From an uncultured Gammaproteobacteria bacterium (GTDB lineage Bacteria; Pseudomonadota; Gammaproteobacteria; UBA6429; Thiohalophilaceae), in assembly GCA_913064945.1 (NCBI GenBank), contig CAJYAN010000011.1, positions 1-64,000 of the forward strand: a stretch of 64,000 nt of DNA, in the 5' to 3' direction. Below the pieces are notes generated by a model. The model did no database searches. It was given only the letters and a program-made list of their open reading frames with translations, and was not told the DNA's origin. Numbering within the stretch: the stretch's first letter is position 1; every line of letters begins with the position of its first letter. The translations under genes were made by a program, and so were the position numbers. Shown here one piece after another: positions 1-8,200 of this stretch.

Positions 1-150
1 GTCGTACGCAACGCGAGACACAGTGATAATACGGGGTATTCTCCAGTGAGACCTGGGTATAGCGGGGTTTTGGCATTGGTCAGCTCCTTTGACCTCAGTA
101 TTTCCAATACTTTTGAGCCTAGCTTCGACGGCGAACTTTGTCAACTTTAG
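1..150 (+). CDS. Possible 3' end of an unidentified gene (partial)
   Basis: Frame 1 is open from the first base to a TAG at 148-150, giving 49 residues that end in FDGELCQL. No family is recognisable, and an open run of this length can arise by chance. It is listed only because it may be the truncated end of a gene starting upstream of the window. The following 151-390 is very AT-rich and has no credible gene. Confidence 0.2.
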   Translation, partial: VVRNARHSDNTGYSPVRPGYSGVLALVSSFDLSISNTFEPSFDGELCQL

Positions 151-244
151 AGTGGCTGTCTATTTAATATTTTTAATATTAATATCATTTAATATCTACT
201 CTAATCTGGGTGTCCAATTAATAATATGTATTTTAATACATGGC

Positions 245-299
245 GAGCCATCATCAGCAGGCTCAAGGGAAATCCAGCGCCTGATGGTAGCGTTTTTTT
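245..299 (+). terminator. Putative Rho-independent terminator or leader hairpin
   Basis: An imperfect stem (CATCAG near 251 with CTGATG near 281, plus flanking partial pairing) is followed by GTAGCG and a run of seven T. It could end transcription from upstream, or act as a leader hairpin for the SelT/SelW-like gene that starts about 90 bases later. The stem is short and interrupted. Confidence 0.35.
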
Positions 300-390
300 A
301 AAGCATTTTATTTTTTTACTGAATTTTATTATTATATTTCCCTTTATCATTCTACGACAACTGAATAAAAAATGGTGGCACGAATTACAC

Positions 391-672
391 ATGACAAATA
401 AAATCACGATTACCTATTGTACCCAATGTCGCTGGCTTTTACGTACCGCCTGGATGGCACAGGAATTACTCACTACCTTTGATGGTGAGATTGCCGCCCT
501 CACTTTGATCCCAGGAACCGGTGGAATTTTTGAAGTCACCGCCAATGATCAAACGGTCTGGTCGCGCAAGGCCGAGGGGTGCTTTCCTGAGATTACGGAA
601 CTAAAACAACGTGTCCGTGATGTGATCGCCCCGGATAGAGATTTAGGTCACTCTGATAAAAAACTCATTTGA
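391..672 (+). CDS. SelT/SelW/SelH-family (Rdx) thioredoxin-fold protein
   Basis: The 93-residue product begins with a beta strand followed by a CxxC redox motif (Cys10-Thr-Gln-Cys13), then an amphipathic stretch (WLLRTAWMAQELL). It has the TLIPGTGGIFEV segment typical of the Rdx family, whose members are selenoproteins or Cys homologues thought to act in thiol redox. Here both positions are ordinary TGT cysteine codons, so no selenocysteine is involved. The ATG at 391 was chosen because it directly precedes the family fold; an upstream in-frame ATG at 226 would add an unlike, AT-rich hydrophobic extension. No clear Shine-Dalgarno sequence is visible. The substrate is unknown. Confidence 0.8.
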   Translation: MTNKITITYCTQCRWLLRTAWMAQELLTTFDGEIAALTLIPGTGGIFEVTANDQTVWSRKAEGCFPEITELKQRVRDVIAPDRDLGHSDKKLI

Positions 673-747
673 CGCAAAACTACAATGCAACCTCATAGAC
701 ATAGTATAAACTCGTCCCATAAATAAAGTCGGACATGGTATTGCATA

Positions 748-1671
748 ATGACAAGACCTGAGCCTATGTTGCTCGTTCAAACAAACACCTTGCTTATCGC
801 TGGGTTGACATCCCTGCTGTGGGGTCTCACTGGTATCTTTGTACGTCTGTTGCCTGCACTTCCGCCACTGACAGTTACAGCGGGACGACTGCTGGTGGCG
901 CTTCTGGTTATTTTGCCTATTCTTGGGCTCGTCCGTAGCGCTCGCCAGCAGTTTGCATCCATACTGGCGCACCCTATCGCTTATACTCTCGCCTTGTTAC
1001 TAACAGGATATTACTTATTAGCAACTACGGCTTTTCAATTGGCACCCGTCGCCGAAGTGGCTCTTTTACTAAGTACACCACCTCTATTTGTCTTATCGTT
1101 TCGCCGAATTCGTCACGATATTCCCAGTCGCACTGAAGTTAGCGGGGCCTTGCTTGCGGTTCTCGGAATATGTTTGATTCTCGCTCCCGCTCTCGCCTCT
1201 ACAGGCGAGAGCTCCATTAATCATCTCATAGGGAATATTCTTGCTGTCTGTGCCGCTGGGCTGACCGCGATCTACGCCTATACATATCGACTGCTACATG
1301 AGCGCGGCACCGCACCGGAGACAATAGGCGTATCTTTGCTGACATTTGTGTCGGGCAGTGCCGTGCTGGTATTAATGGTTATTTTTTCACCGACGCCTGC
1401 CATGCTTGAGACGTTGACGGGGAAAGACCTGCTAATATTTCTCGGCATCGGTGTATTTTCCACCGCCATACCATCGCTGGGTTTTGCCATTGCATCATCT
1501 CATTTGCCTGCTGTGGTGACTGCAACAACTTCACTTTTGATTCCATTGTTCGCAGGTCTATTCGCCTTCTTGATACTCGGTGAAACATTATCGCCTATGT
1601 TTATTCCAGGTGGCTTCCTTGTCCTCGCGGGTATCGCCATGATAATTCATCACGGAACGAATAAGTCCTAA
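748..1671 (+). CDS. EamA/DMT-superfamily transporter
   Basis: The 307-residue, highly hydrophobic protein has about ten predicted membrane segments in two repeats, the ten-helix EamA arrangement of drug/metabolite exporters. The first repeat opens with the characteristic LLWGLTGIFVRLL and the second with NILAVCAAGLTAIYAYTYRLL. Substrate specificity cannot be read from the sequence. The ribosome binding site is weak, and a second ATG lies six codons in. Base composition is lower in G+C than the housekeeping genes downstream, and the gene sits beside a decayed transposase, which fits an acquired segment. It stands alone as a transcription unit. Confidence 0.85.
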   Translation: MTRPEPMLLVQTNTLLIAGLTSLLWGLTGIFVRLLPALPPLTVTAGRLLVALLVILPILGLVRSARQQFASILAHPIAYTLALLLTGYYLLATTAFQLAPVAEVALLLSTPPLFVLSFRRIRHDIPSRTEVSGALLAVLGICLILAPALASTGESSINHLIGNILAVCAAGLTAIYAYTYRLLHERGTAPETIGVSLLTFVSGSAVLVLMVIFSPTPAMLETLTGKDLLIFLGIGVFSTAIPSLGFAIASSHLPAVVTATTSLLIPLFAGLFAFLILGETLSPMFIPGGFLVLAGIAMIIHHGTNKS

Positions 1672-1739
1672 TCCAGGGTATAATAGCTCTTCCGAAGACG
1701 ATACAATAATAAGCGGATACTCATTCAAACTTCGTACTA

Positions 1740-2115
1740 TCTAGATTCATACACACCACAAACGGGGCACTGTTAAGACACCGTAACTTTATACTACCTG
1801 ACATTCCTCAACATATTTTCCAGCACGGCCATTATCACGTGATTAATACGATAAGACTTCACATAAACTCCGACACAGAAAAGCACTATTTTCAAGCTGT
1901 CAGTAAGAAGATTTTAGAAAACGATGTGCACGTATCTCTGTAGATTTATCTACTAAAATTAATCGACTAATAGAATAGCTCTCGGCGCTTGTCCGTCTGC
2001 ATGATTTTGACATTCGTTTTTCAAGCAAGTCTGCGGGTATATACCACGTCTACAAATCATCACCCCACCGATTGCGAATGACCATGACAACAAATCAAAA
2101 TACTCAATACCTGCT
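1740..2115 (+). pseudogene. Remnant of a REP-associated tyrosine transposase (RAYT/Y1-type)
   Basis: Within the 520-base gap 1672-2194, the frame ending at the TAG at 1941 reads RHRNFILPDIPQHIFQHGH. This closely resembles the N-terminus of RAYT proteins (family pattern xRRxxLPGxPxHVxQRGxN). About 100 bases further on, a stretch reading roughly MTTNQ..YLLPTPT could be the eroded MTNHVHLLxTPT active-site segment. Stops and frame changes separate the two pieces, no start codon is evident, and the catalytic histidines are lost. The identification rests on visual similarity only. The rest of the gap shows nothing else. Confidence 0.45.
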
Positions 2116-2194
2116 GCCAACACCTACTTGCTGCAACAATACCAAGAAGCAATAGGGCAGCTGGTTCGTCGGCACAGGCTGGGGTGCCGCGACC

Positions 2195-3085
2195 TTAGAC
2201 TGCGGCAAGCTGCCGCCGTGGCAACGTCGCCACACTGACGGCTCCGATTACCAGCGCGCCGCCAATGAGTTGAGGCAGACTGGGTAAAATCCCGATTAAG
2301 GTATCGGCCAGCATTGCAAACACCGGCACCAGATTAAGAAACAACGCCGTCCTTCCTGCGCCCAGATGGGCAATGCCGGTCGTCCAGAACAGGTAGGCCA
2401 GCACCGTACCGCCGACCGCCATCGCCAATAGGGCCGCGCTCGCACTGGCACCAGGCATAGACAGGGTCTCTCCGCTGGCAGATGCCACAATGACCAGTAA
2501 GATCGTACCGCTAATCATCATCAAGGTCGTATTCGTCAGAGCGGAACCGATCGGCATGTAGCGACGTCCAAGGACATTGTAAATTGCCCAGGCAAGGTTG
2601 GCACCCAGCATCAACAAGTCACCGCTGGCGACATGCAGTGTGGCGAGTCGTTGCAGGTTACCGGCAGAAATCACTACGACCACACCGATAAGCGCAAAGG
2701 GTAGTGCCGCCAGGTGCCTTGAGGTCGCACGCTCACCCAGCACCAGGGCGGCAAGGATGGTGGTGAGAAGTGGATTGGTTGCCATGATCAGGGCGGCGTT
2801 GGCGGCGGAGGTATGCTGCAGGGCAAAGAAGAATAAGAGGTTAAAGGCCCCGATCCCCATCGCCCCCAACAGGGCATAAACCCCGGCATGCTGGCGGAAT
2901 GAACTCAGCAGTTCAACGCCATGCCAACGAACAATAACCAGCATGATGCTCGAACCGAGCATAAATCGTAGTGCCGCTGCCCATAGAGGGGAGAGATCCG
3001 TCATCACGACGCCGGCCAGGACAAAATTTGCGCCCCAGAACAGCGTTGACAGCATCACCAGCAGATACACGGTTCTTGTCTTCAT
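2195..3085 (-). CDS. EamA/DMT-superfamily transporter
   Basis: The 296-residue protein has ten predicted membrane helices in two EamA repeats, opening with LLVMLSTLFWGANFVLAGVV. It is an inner-membrane exporter family of unknown substrate (members move amino acids, metabolites or drugs). The ATG at 3085 has a good GGAGATGAG ribosome binding site. It is divergent from the LysR-type regulator gene 99 bases away, the usual arrangement in which the regulator controls the transporter. It differs clearly from the other EamA gene at 748-1671, so this is not a recent duplication. Confidence 0.9.
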   Translation of the reverse strand: MKTRTVYLLVMLSTLFWGANFVLAGVVMTDLSPLWAAALRFMLGSSIMLVIVRWHGVELLSSFRQHAGVYALLGAMGIGAFNLLFFFALQHTSAANAALIMATNPLLTTILAALVLGERATSRHLAALPFALIGVVVVISAGNLQRLATLHVASGDLLMLGANLAWAIYNVLGRRYMPIGSALTNTTLMMISGTILLVIVASASGETLSMPGASASAALLAMAVGGTVLAYLFWTTGIAHLGAGRTALFLNLVPVFAMLADTLIGILPSLPQLIGGALVIGAVSVATLPRRQLAAV

Positions 3086-3184
3086 TACTCATCTCCATTT
3101 AGAAATACTATTTTTATGAGATGCTAATTGACCTTATGCTACTGTACAAACTAGACTTTCTATAATCATGATTAAGATATTCTA

Positions 3185-4087
3185 ATGACTAGACGACTAC
3201 CTCCCCTCACGGCCCTGCGCGCCTTTGAGGCCGCCGCCCGGCAGCGCTCCTTTACACGTGCGGCCGCAGAGTTGCACGTTACTCCGGCGGCCATTAGCCA
3301 GCAAGTCAAACAACTGGAAGACTATTTTGGCCTACCCCTGTTCAAGCGCGGCAAGCGTCTGAGCCTGACCGAATCCGCCCACGTCAACCTGCCTTTCCTG
3401 AGTGAGGCCTTTGACCTGTTAGAGCGTGCGGCGGCTCGCCTGCGTATGGATCGGCAGGATGCTCCTCTCGTTGTCTCCGTCCCACCGACGTTTGCATCAC
3501 GCTGGCTGGTGGGACGCCTGGATGACTTCCAGACCCGTCACCCCGAGATTGAACTGCGACTACTCGCGACTCGTCGGCTGGTCGACTTCATGATCGAGGA
3601 TGTGGATATGGCGGTACGCTTTGGATCCGGTCCAAATACGGATCTGTCCGCCGAGCAGCTGATGCCCGAGGCCATTATCCCGGTCGCCGCGCCCCGTCTG
3701 GCCGCAAGCTTAAAGTCTGCCGATGACCTGCCTGCCTGCACGCTGTTACATGATGATGGTAATGCGTGGGACCCGGCATTCCCGGACTGGGAGCGCCTGC
3801 TCGCCACACTGGGTGTCAAACAGAATGGCCCTTTACGCATCCGTCACTTTGGTGATACCAATCTGGTGATCCAGGCCGCCTCGGCGGGACTGGGGGTGGC
3901 ACTCGCCTGGCATAGCCTGGTCGTCGATGACCTGGCGGCAGGTCGGCTGGTGCAACTGTTTGACAGTGCCCTGCCAACAGAGCACCGTTATCATCTGGTA
4001 ATGCCAGCAGATCGTCTGGTCATTCCCAAAGTCGCGGCGTTTCGTAACTGGCTACTCGAACAAGGGATGTTACAAGCGGCCCCCTAG
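3185..4087 (+). CDS. LysR-family transcriptional regulator, GcvA-like
   Basis: The 300-residue protein has an N-terminal winged helix-turn-helix (about residues 6-65, with ALRAFEAAARQRSFTRAA and PAAISQQVKQLE) and a type 2 periplasmic-binding-like effector domain. The N-terminus is that of the GcvA/AmpR-type subgroup. The gene is divergent from the EamA transporter at 2195-3085, so it probably regulates that gene and itself through the shared 99-base region. That region contains two CTAAT pentamers (about 3124 and 3182), the core reported for GcvA sites. The effector is unknown. Length is normal for the family. Confidence 0.9.
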   Translation: MTRRLPPLTALRAFEAAARQRSFTRAAAELHVTPAAISQQVKQLEDYFGLPLFKRGKRLSLTESAHVNLPFLSEAFDLLERAAARLRMDRQDAPLVVSVPPTFASRWLVGRLDDFQTRHPEIELRLLATRRLVDFMIEDVDMAVRFGSGPNTDLSAEQLMPEAIIPVAAPRLAASLKSADDLPACTLLHDDGNAWDPAFPDWERLLATLGVKQNGPLRIRHFGDTNLVIQAASAGLGVALAWHSLVVDDLAAGRLVQLFDSALPTEHRYHLVMPADRLVIPKVAAFRNWLLEQGMLQAAP

Positions 4088-4213
4088 TCAAGTAATAATG
4101 ATCGACTGCCAAATAAAACGGTGCATTTTATTAACGTCAACGATGCACATTGGTTTACTCTGACACCTACATGACACCACTACCCCACCCTGATCAAGAA
4201 AGGTGCGACGACC

Positions 4214-4903
4214 ATGCCACATACTGAACGACACCGAATACACCGCATTGGCTGGCTGCGTGCTGCCGTGCTTGGCGCCAACGATGGCATTGTCTCCACC
4301 GCCAGTTTAGTTCTGGGCGTCGCCGCCGCCGGTTCCAGTTCGGCAAATATTTTGCTGGCCGGTATCGCCGGTCTGGTCGCAGGTGCCATGTCCATGGCGG
4401 CCGGTGAATATGTCTCGGTCAGCTCACAGGCCGATACCGAGCGCGCCGATCTGGAGCGCGAACGGCGCGAACTTGCTAATGACCCGAAGCTGGAACATGC
4501 AGAACTGTCTGCTATTTATGTAAAACGCGGGCTTGCGCCTGATCTGGCACACGAAGTCGCCAGCCAGTTAACTGACCATGACGCCCTGGCGGCTCATGCG
4601 CGTGATGAGTTAGGTATCTCCGAAATAGTCAACGCGCGACCGGTACAGGCGGCGCTGGCCTCCGCCGGGACCTTTGCCGTCGGCGCAGTGCTACCACTCA
4701 TCGTGGTAATGTTAATTCCCCCCGCGCAACTAATGTGGACCGTATCAGCCAGCTCGCTCATTTTCCTCGCCCTGCTAGGTTCCCTATCGGCGCGCGCCGG
4801 TGGCGCACCCATCATGCTGGCCGCCACGCGTGTGACTTTTTGGGGGGCAATGGCGATGGCAATAACGGCCGGTGTAGGAAGCCTGTTTGGCGTGGCCGCC
4901 TGA
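4214..4903 (+). CDS. VIT1/CCC1-family membrane protein (putative Fe/Mn transporter)
   Basis: The 229-residue protein starts with the family signature: GWLRAAVLGANDGIVSTASL followed by a second glycine-rich helix and MSMAAGEYVSVSSQ. A cytosolic charged helical hairpin (about residues 75-140, rich in Glu, Arg and Asp) binds metal in characterised members, and three C-terminal membrane helices follow. Vacuolar and bacterial homologues move Fe2+ or Mn2+; the direction and metal here are inferred. The ATG is preceded by AAAGG. It is a single gene with 126 empty bases before it and 110 after it. Confidence 0.88.
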   Translation: MPHTERHRIHRIGWLRAAVLGANDGIVSTASLVLGVAAAGSSSANILLAGIAGLVAGAMSMAAGEYVSVSSQADTERADLERERRELANDPKLEHAELSAIYVKRGLAPDLAHEVASQLTDHDALAAHARDELGISEIVNARPVQAALASAGTFAVGAVLPLIVVMLIPPAQLMWTVSASSLIFLALLGSLSARAGGAPIMLAATRVTFWGAMAMAITAGVGSLFGVAA

Positions 4904-5013
4904 AACGCTCTACTAAAATCATATTCGTACACGGCGGACACTTAGCATCCGCCACAGCGTCATGACTGTCGCCTTCAGTACGATAACTCGATAGCGAAGA
5001 AATCCTTTTTATT

Positions 5014-5601
5014 ATGGAGTCCGTCGTGAGCACTGAACAACTCATCAGCCATTATGGTTACCTTGCCATTGTGCTTGGCACGTTCCTTGAGGGTGAGACC
5101 ATCGTCATTATTGCCGGTTTTCTCGCCCATCGAAGTTATTTAGCATTACCCCTCGTCATCGTCGCCGCCTTTATCGGTACCTTTCTCGGCGATCAGCTGT
5201 ATTTTTACATTGGCTATTTCAAGGGCAAGGCGTTTATTCATAAAAGACCGGCGTGGCAGGCCAAGACCGTGCGTGTCTTTAAGCTCCTCGATAAACATCA
5301 GACCCTGTTAATTCTTGGCTTTCGTTTTATCTATGGTATCCGCACTGTCACACCTTTTATCCTCGGTGCCAGCGGTATTTCACCACTACGCTATTTCCTG
5401 TTAAATTTTTGCGGCGCCCTGTTGTGGGCTACCGCCTTTGGCAGCATGGGTTACTATTTTGGTCAGGTACTGGAACTGGTGCTGGGAAAGATCAAGTCCG
5501 GTGAAAAGTGGGTTGTATTGGGGCTATTACTGTTTAGTGCCGTCGTATGGATTTTTTATAAATGGCGAGAACGAAAAAGTATCGTCACATCAAAAAAATA
5601 A
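5014..5601 (+). CDS. DedA/SNARE-associated (VTT) family membrane protein
   Basis: The 195-residue polytopic protein has the DedA core: GTFLEGETIVIIAGFLAHRS, GTFLGDQLYFYIGYFKGK and RFIYGIRTVTPFILGASGIS, ending in a hydrophobic helix and a basic tail. DedA proteins support membrane-potential homeostasis and lipid-carrier scrambling; a specific role cannot be assigned here. The ATG at 5014 lacks a ribosome binding site. A GTG at 5026, preceded by GGAG at six bases, is an equally good or better start. It lies between the VIT and SulP genes in the same direction but with gaps over 100 bases, so it is probably its own unit. Confidence 0.9.
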   Translation: MESVVSTEQLISHYGYLAIVLGTFLEGETIVIIAGFLAHRSYLALPLVIVAAFIGTFLGDQLYFYIGYFKGKAFIHKRPAWQAKTVRVFKLLDKHQTLLILGFRFIYGIRTVTPFILGASGISPLRYFLLNFCGALLWATAFGSMGYYFGQVLELVLGKIKSGEKWVVLGLLLFSAVVWIFYKWRERKSIVTSKK

Positions 5602-5757
5602 CTACCGTCTATTTTATTTAACTAAAACAGTCAGCCATATTATGCGCTATAATTAACGCGTTGCAATCGATAATGGCGCCTTGTGTCCTTAGGCAGCATC
5701 TCCTTTCGAAAAATTTTTTGAAATCATATTGATGTAAGAGGTAGAAGCAGTACTGTT

Positions 5758-7461
5758 ATGTTTAGCGCCGTCCGTAAATCCTTGCTTAGTGGAATTTCTT
5801 TAAACGATTTGCGCGCCAATCTTCTTGCCGGTTTAACCGTTGGTGTTATCGCCTTACCCCTGTCCATGGCATTGGCCATCGCCAGCGGTGTTGCTCCACA
5901 GCATGGTCTGTATACCGCCATGATTGCCGGTATCTTTATCGCCCTGACGGGTGGTTCCAAAGTCAACATTTCCGGTCCCACCGCAGCCTTTGTCGTGGTC
6001 CTGTTACCCATCGTACAACAATATGGCCTTAGCGGGCTGTTGCTAAGTGGCTTCATGGCGGGCGTTATATTGATCATTATGGGCCTGGCTCGGCTGGGAC
6101 GCCTTATTGAGTTCGTACCGTATCCCATTACGATTGGCTTTACTGCAGGTATCGGCGTGGTTATCGGTACGTTGCAAATCAAGGATTTTTTCGGTTTGCC
6201 TGTCGAACACCTCGATGGATATTTTCTACACAAGCTCATCATAATGCTGGAGGCCCTACCACGCCTTAATTGGCCCGAGACCTTTATTGGCATACTCACC
6301 TTTGCAATTTTGCTGGGCTGGGGCAAACGCAAGTCACGTATTCCAGGACATCTCGTTGCACTTCTGGTCAGCACCTTAGTGGCTATTTTTCTAACACACT
6401 TCAATAGCGATTATACGATCGCAACGCTCGGTTCACGTTTTCATTACACATTGGATGGTATCAGCGGAAATGGCATCCCGCCTTTACTGCCGGACTTTGC
6501 CTGGCCCTGGCAACAACCAGGGCCGGGAGGGAAACCTTTCCATTTGAATTTTGAGCTGATTCATAGTCTTATCGGCCCTGCCATCACCATTGCCTTGTTG
6601 GGCGCTCTGGAGTCACTGCTCTGCGCGGTAGTGGCCGATGGTATGTCGGGTAAAAAACATAATCCAAACGATGAACTTATTGGTCAGGGTATTGGCAATA
6701 TTATTGTACCGTTTTTTGGTGGTATCCCCGCAACTGCAGCGATTGCCCGGACCGCTGCCAGTATTCGTGCCGGTGCCAATTCACCACTGGCGTCGGTAAT
6801 CCACGGCCTGTTTATTCTTGCGACCTTGTTACTACTTGCACCCTATCTTTCGTATATCCCAATGTCTGCGCTGGCCGCCCTGCTCATCATGGTCGCCTGG
6901 AACATGAGCGAGGCCAGACACTTCGTGCGTATCCTGAAAATGGCACCGCGCGAGGATATTATTACCCTACTCACCTGTTTTTCCCTGACTGTATTTTTCG
7001 ATATGGTGATTGCCGTTGCCGTCGGCATGGGGCTTGCTGCCATGCTGTTTATTCGCCGCAGCGCCCAGCTAACCGAGATCAAACAGCAGGAAAGTCAGGA
7101 GGAATATCCTCATCTGGAAAACTTGCCTAAAGAAATTATTATTTATGATATCAATGGCCCCCTCTTTTTTGGCTCTGCGCAAAAAGCCCTGCGCAGTATT
7201 ACGACCGTCAACCGTGAAGTAAAAGTCATCATTCTTGATATGAGTGATGTCACCATGCTGGATATGAGTGCCATAACGGTCATGGAGGCCATCGTCGACA
7301 GTTTGCAGCGACAGAGGATCGGTCTGGTAATGAATAACCTGCGACCACGTTTGATTTTAAAAATTCGACACCTGGGGGCACGTCGCAAAGAAGGTAGCGT
7401 GGATTTCTCGCGCAATATCAACGAGGCCATAGAGATCGCACAAAAAAGCATGCTCGCATAA
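5758..7461 (+). CDS. SulP/SLC26-family anion transporter with STAS domain
   Basis: The 567-residue protein has an N-terminal membrane domain of the SulP family (LLAGLTVGVIALPLSMALAI, then HGLYTAMIAGIF and the GPTAAFVV segment). A C-terminal STAS domain begins near residue 455 (IIIYDINGPLFFGSAQ ... VIILDMSDVTMLDMSAI). Family members exchange or import sulfate, bicarbonate or other anions, and some form part of CO2-concentrating systems. With soxYZ about 10 kb away a sulfate role is tempting, but the sequence does not decide. No carbonic anhydrase or carboxysome gene adjoins it. It is a single gene with about 150 empty bases upstream. Confidence 0.92.
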   Translation: MFSAVRKSLLSGISLNDLRANLLAGLTVGVIALPLSMALAIASGVAPQHGLYTAMIAGIFIALTGGSKVNISGPTAAFVVVLLPIVQQYGLSGLLLSGFMAGVILIIMGLARLGRLIEFVPYPITIGFTAGIGVVIGTLQIKDFFGLPVEHLDGYFLHKLIIMLEALPRLNWPETFIGILTFAILLGWGKRKSRIPGHLVALLVSTLVAIFLTHFNSDYTIATLGSRFHYTLDGISGNGIPPLLPDFAWPWQQPGPGGKPFHLNFELIHSLIGPAITIALLGALESLLCAVVADGMSGKKHNPNDELIGQGIGNIIVPFFGGIPATAAIARTAASIRAGANSPLASVIHGLFILATLLLLAPYLSYIPMSALAALLIMVAWNMSEARHFVRILKMAPREDIITLLTCFSLTVFFDMVIAVAVGMGLAAMLFIRRSAQLTEIKQQESQEEYPHLENLPKEIIIYDINGPLFFGSAQKALRSITTVNREVKVIILDMSDVTMLDMSAITVMEAIVDSLQRQRIGLVMNNLRPRLILKIRHLGARRKEGSVDFSRNINEAIEIAQKSMLA

Positions 7462-7509
7462 TGTTGGCATCACGTCACGGTGAGCACTAACTCTAGGTCT
7501 ACTACTGAG

Positions 7510-8061
7510 CTATTGCCAGAGTTCCTTCAGGCGTCGTTCAATCATTTTTTGCCAGCCAGTATCTTCGGTCACCACTTGTAAACTGCGCAGTATCTGACGT
7601 TCGCCTGGACGTAAGACTTCTTCCACTTCAAACGTGCCTTTGCCCAGGAGACGACTCTTGGTAACGTGAACCCGATAACTGCCAACATACTTCAGTTCAC
7701 CTGGTTTGACGTGAATCACGTGCTGATACGCCTGCTGTCCACTTCGCACCAGATTGTATTGATTCTTTTCTCCGGAGCGAAAACCGGCAATGACATATTT
7801 TCCCGGCCGGATGTTTTCCGCCATAAAGGTACCATTATCGTAGACCAGCACCCTGGGTATCCGGGTAAACGGTCGAATATAGGTTTTGCCGTATTCAAAA
7901 AAATCGACTTCGGTGATTTTGTCATCCGCTAACACGCTGCCGTAGATCATGGCGTAGTTTTTCGAATAGACATCATCCGGCGGTGCCGGTGTACTACAGG
8001 CTACCAGCCCTGTTAATAACAGGACCAGCATAAAATTTCGTTGCCAGTGTCGTATGTTCAC
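7510..8061 (-). CDS. Lipoprotein of unknown function
   Basis: The 183-residue product has a lipoprotein signal: a basic N-terminus, hydrophobic FMLVLLLTGLVACS and an LVAC lipobox with Cys22. The mature part is mostly beta, with the pattern IYGSVLADD ... FMAENIRPGKYVIAGFRSG ... HVIHVKPGELKYVGSYRV. This resembles small periplasmic beta-sandwich lipoproteins, but I do not recognise a named family. The GTG at 8061 is chosen because GGAG lies six bases upstream; an in-frame TTG at 8073 overlaps that site. It lies downstream of pnp on the same strand, beyond a strong terminator, and converges with the SulP gene. Confidence 0.75.
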   Translation of the reverse strand: MNIRHWQRNFMLVLLLTGLVACSTPAPPDDVYSKNYAMIYGSVLADDKITEVDFFEYGKTYIRPFTRIPRVLVYDNGTFMAENIRPGKYVIAGFRSGEKNQYNLVRSGQQAYQHVIHVKPGELKYVGSYRVHVTKSRLLGKGTFEVEEVLRPGERQILRSLQVVTEDTGWQKMIERRLKELWQ

Positions 8062-8130
8062 TCCCGTCTCCAAGCGATGAGTTCTGAATAGACGGGAAAA
8101 TGCAACGATCGGGCCAGTTTACGTAAACAT

Positions 8131-8160
8131 GAAAAAAGGGGCCTTACGGCCCCCTTTTTT
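8131..8160 (-). terminator. Rho-independent terminator of the pnp operon
   Basis: A strong hairpin (GGGGCC with GGCCCC, four-base loop) is flanked by A and T runs on both sides. It follows the pnp stop by about 40 bases on the minus strand and lies before the lipoprotein gene. Confidence 0.85.
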
Positions 8161-8200
8161 CGTTCAATAACGGCAATAACTTGCCGCATCGGCGACTACA

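Noticed and set aside
89-301. 70-residue open frame on the plus strand
   Set aside because: It is a hydrophobic translation of an AT-rich stretch, without a ribosome binding site or recognisable family, and overlaps a terminator-like hairpin.
403-450. Selenocysteine insertion in the SelT/SelW-like gene
   Set aside because: Both motif positions are TGT codons, and there is no in-frame TGA.
5724-6404. 226-residue frame antisense to the SulP gene
   Set aside because: It lies opposite a clear SulP domain; its composition (many Arg, Pro, Ile, Met) is that of a reverse-strand shadow.
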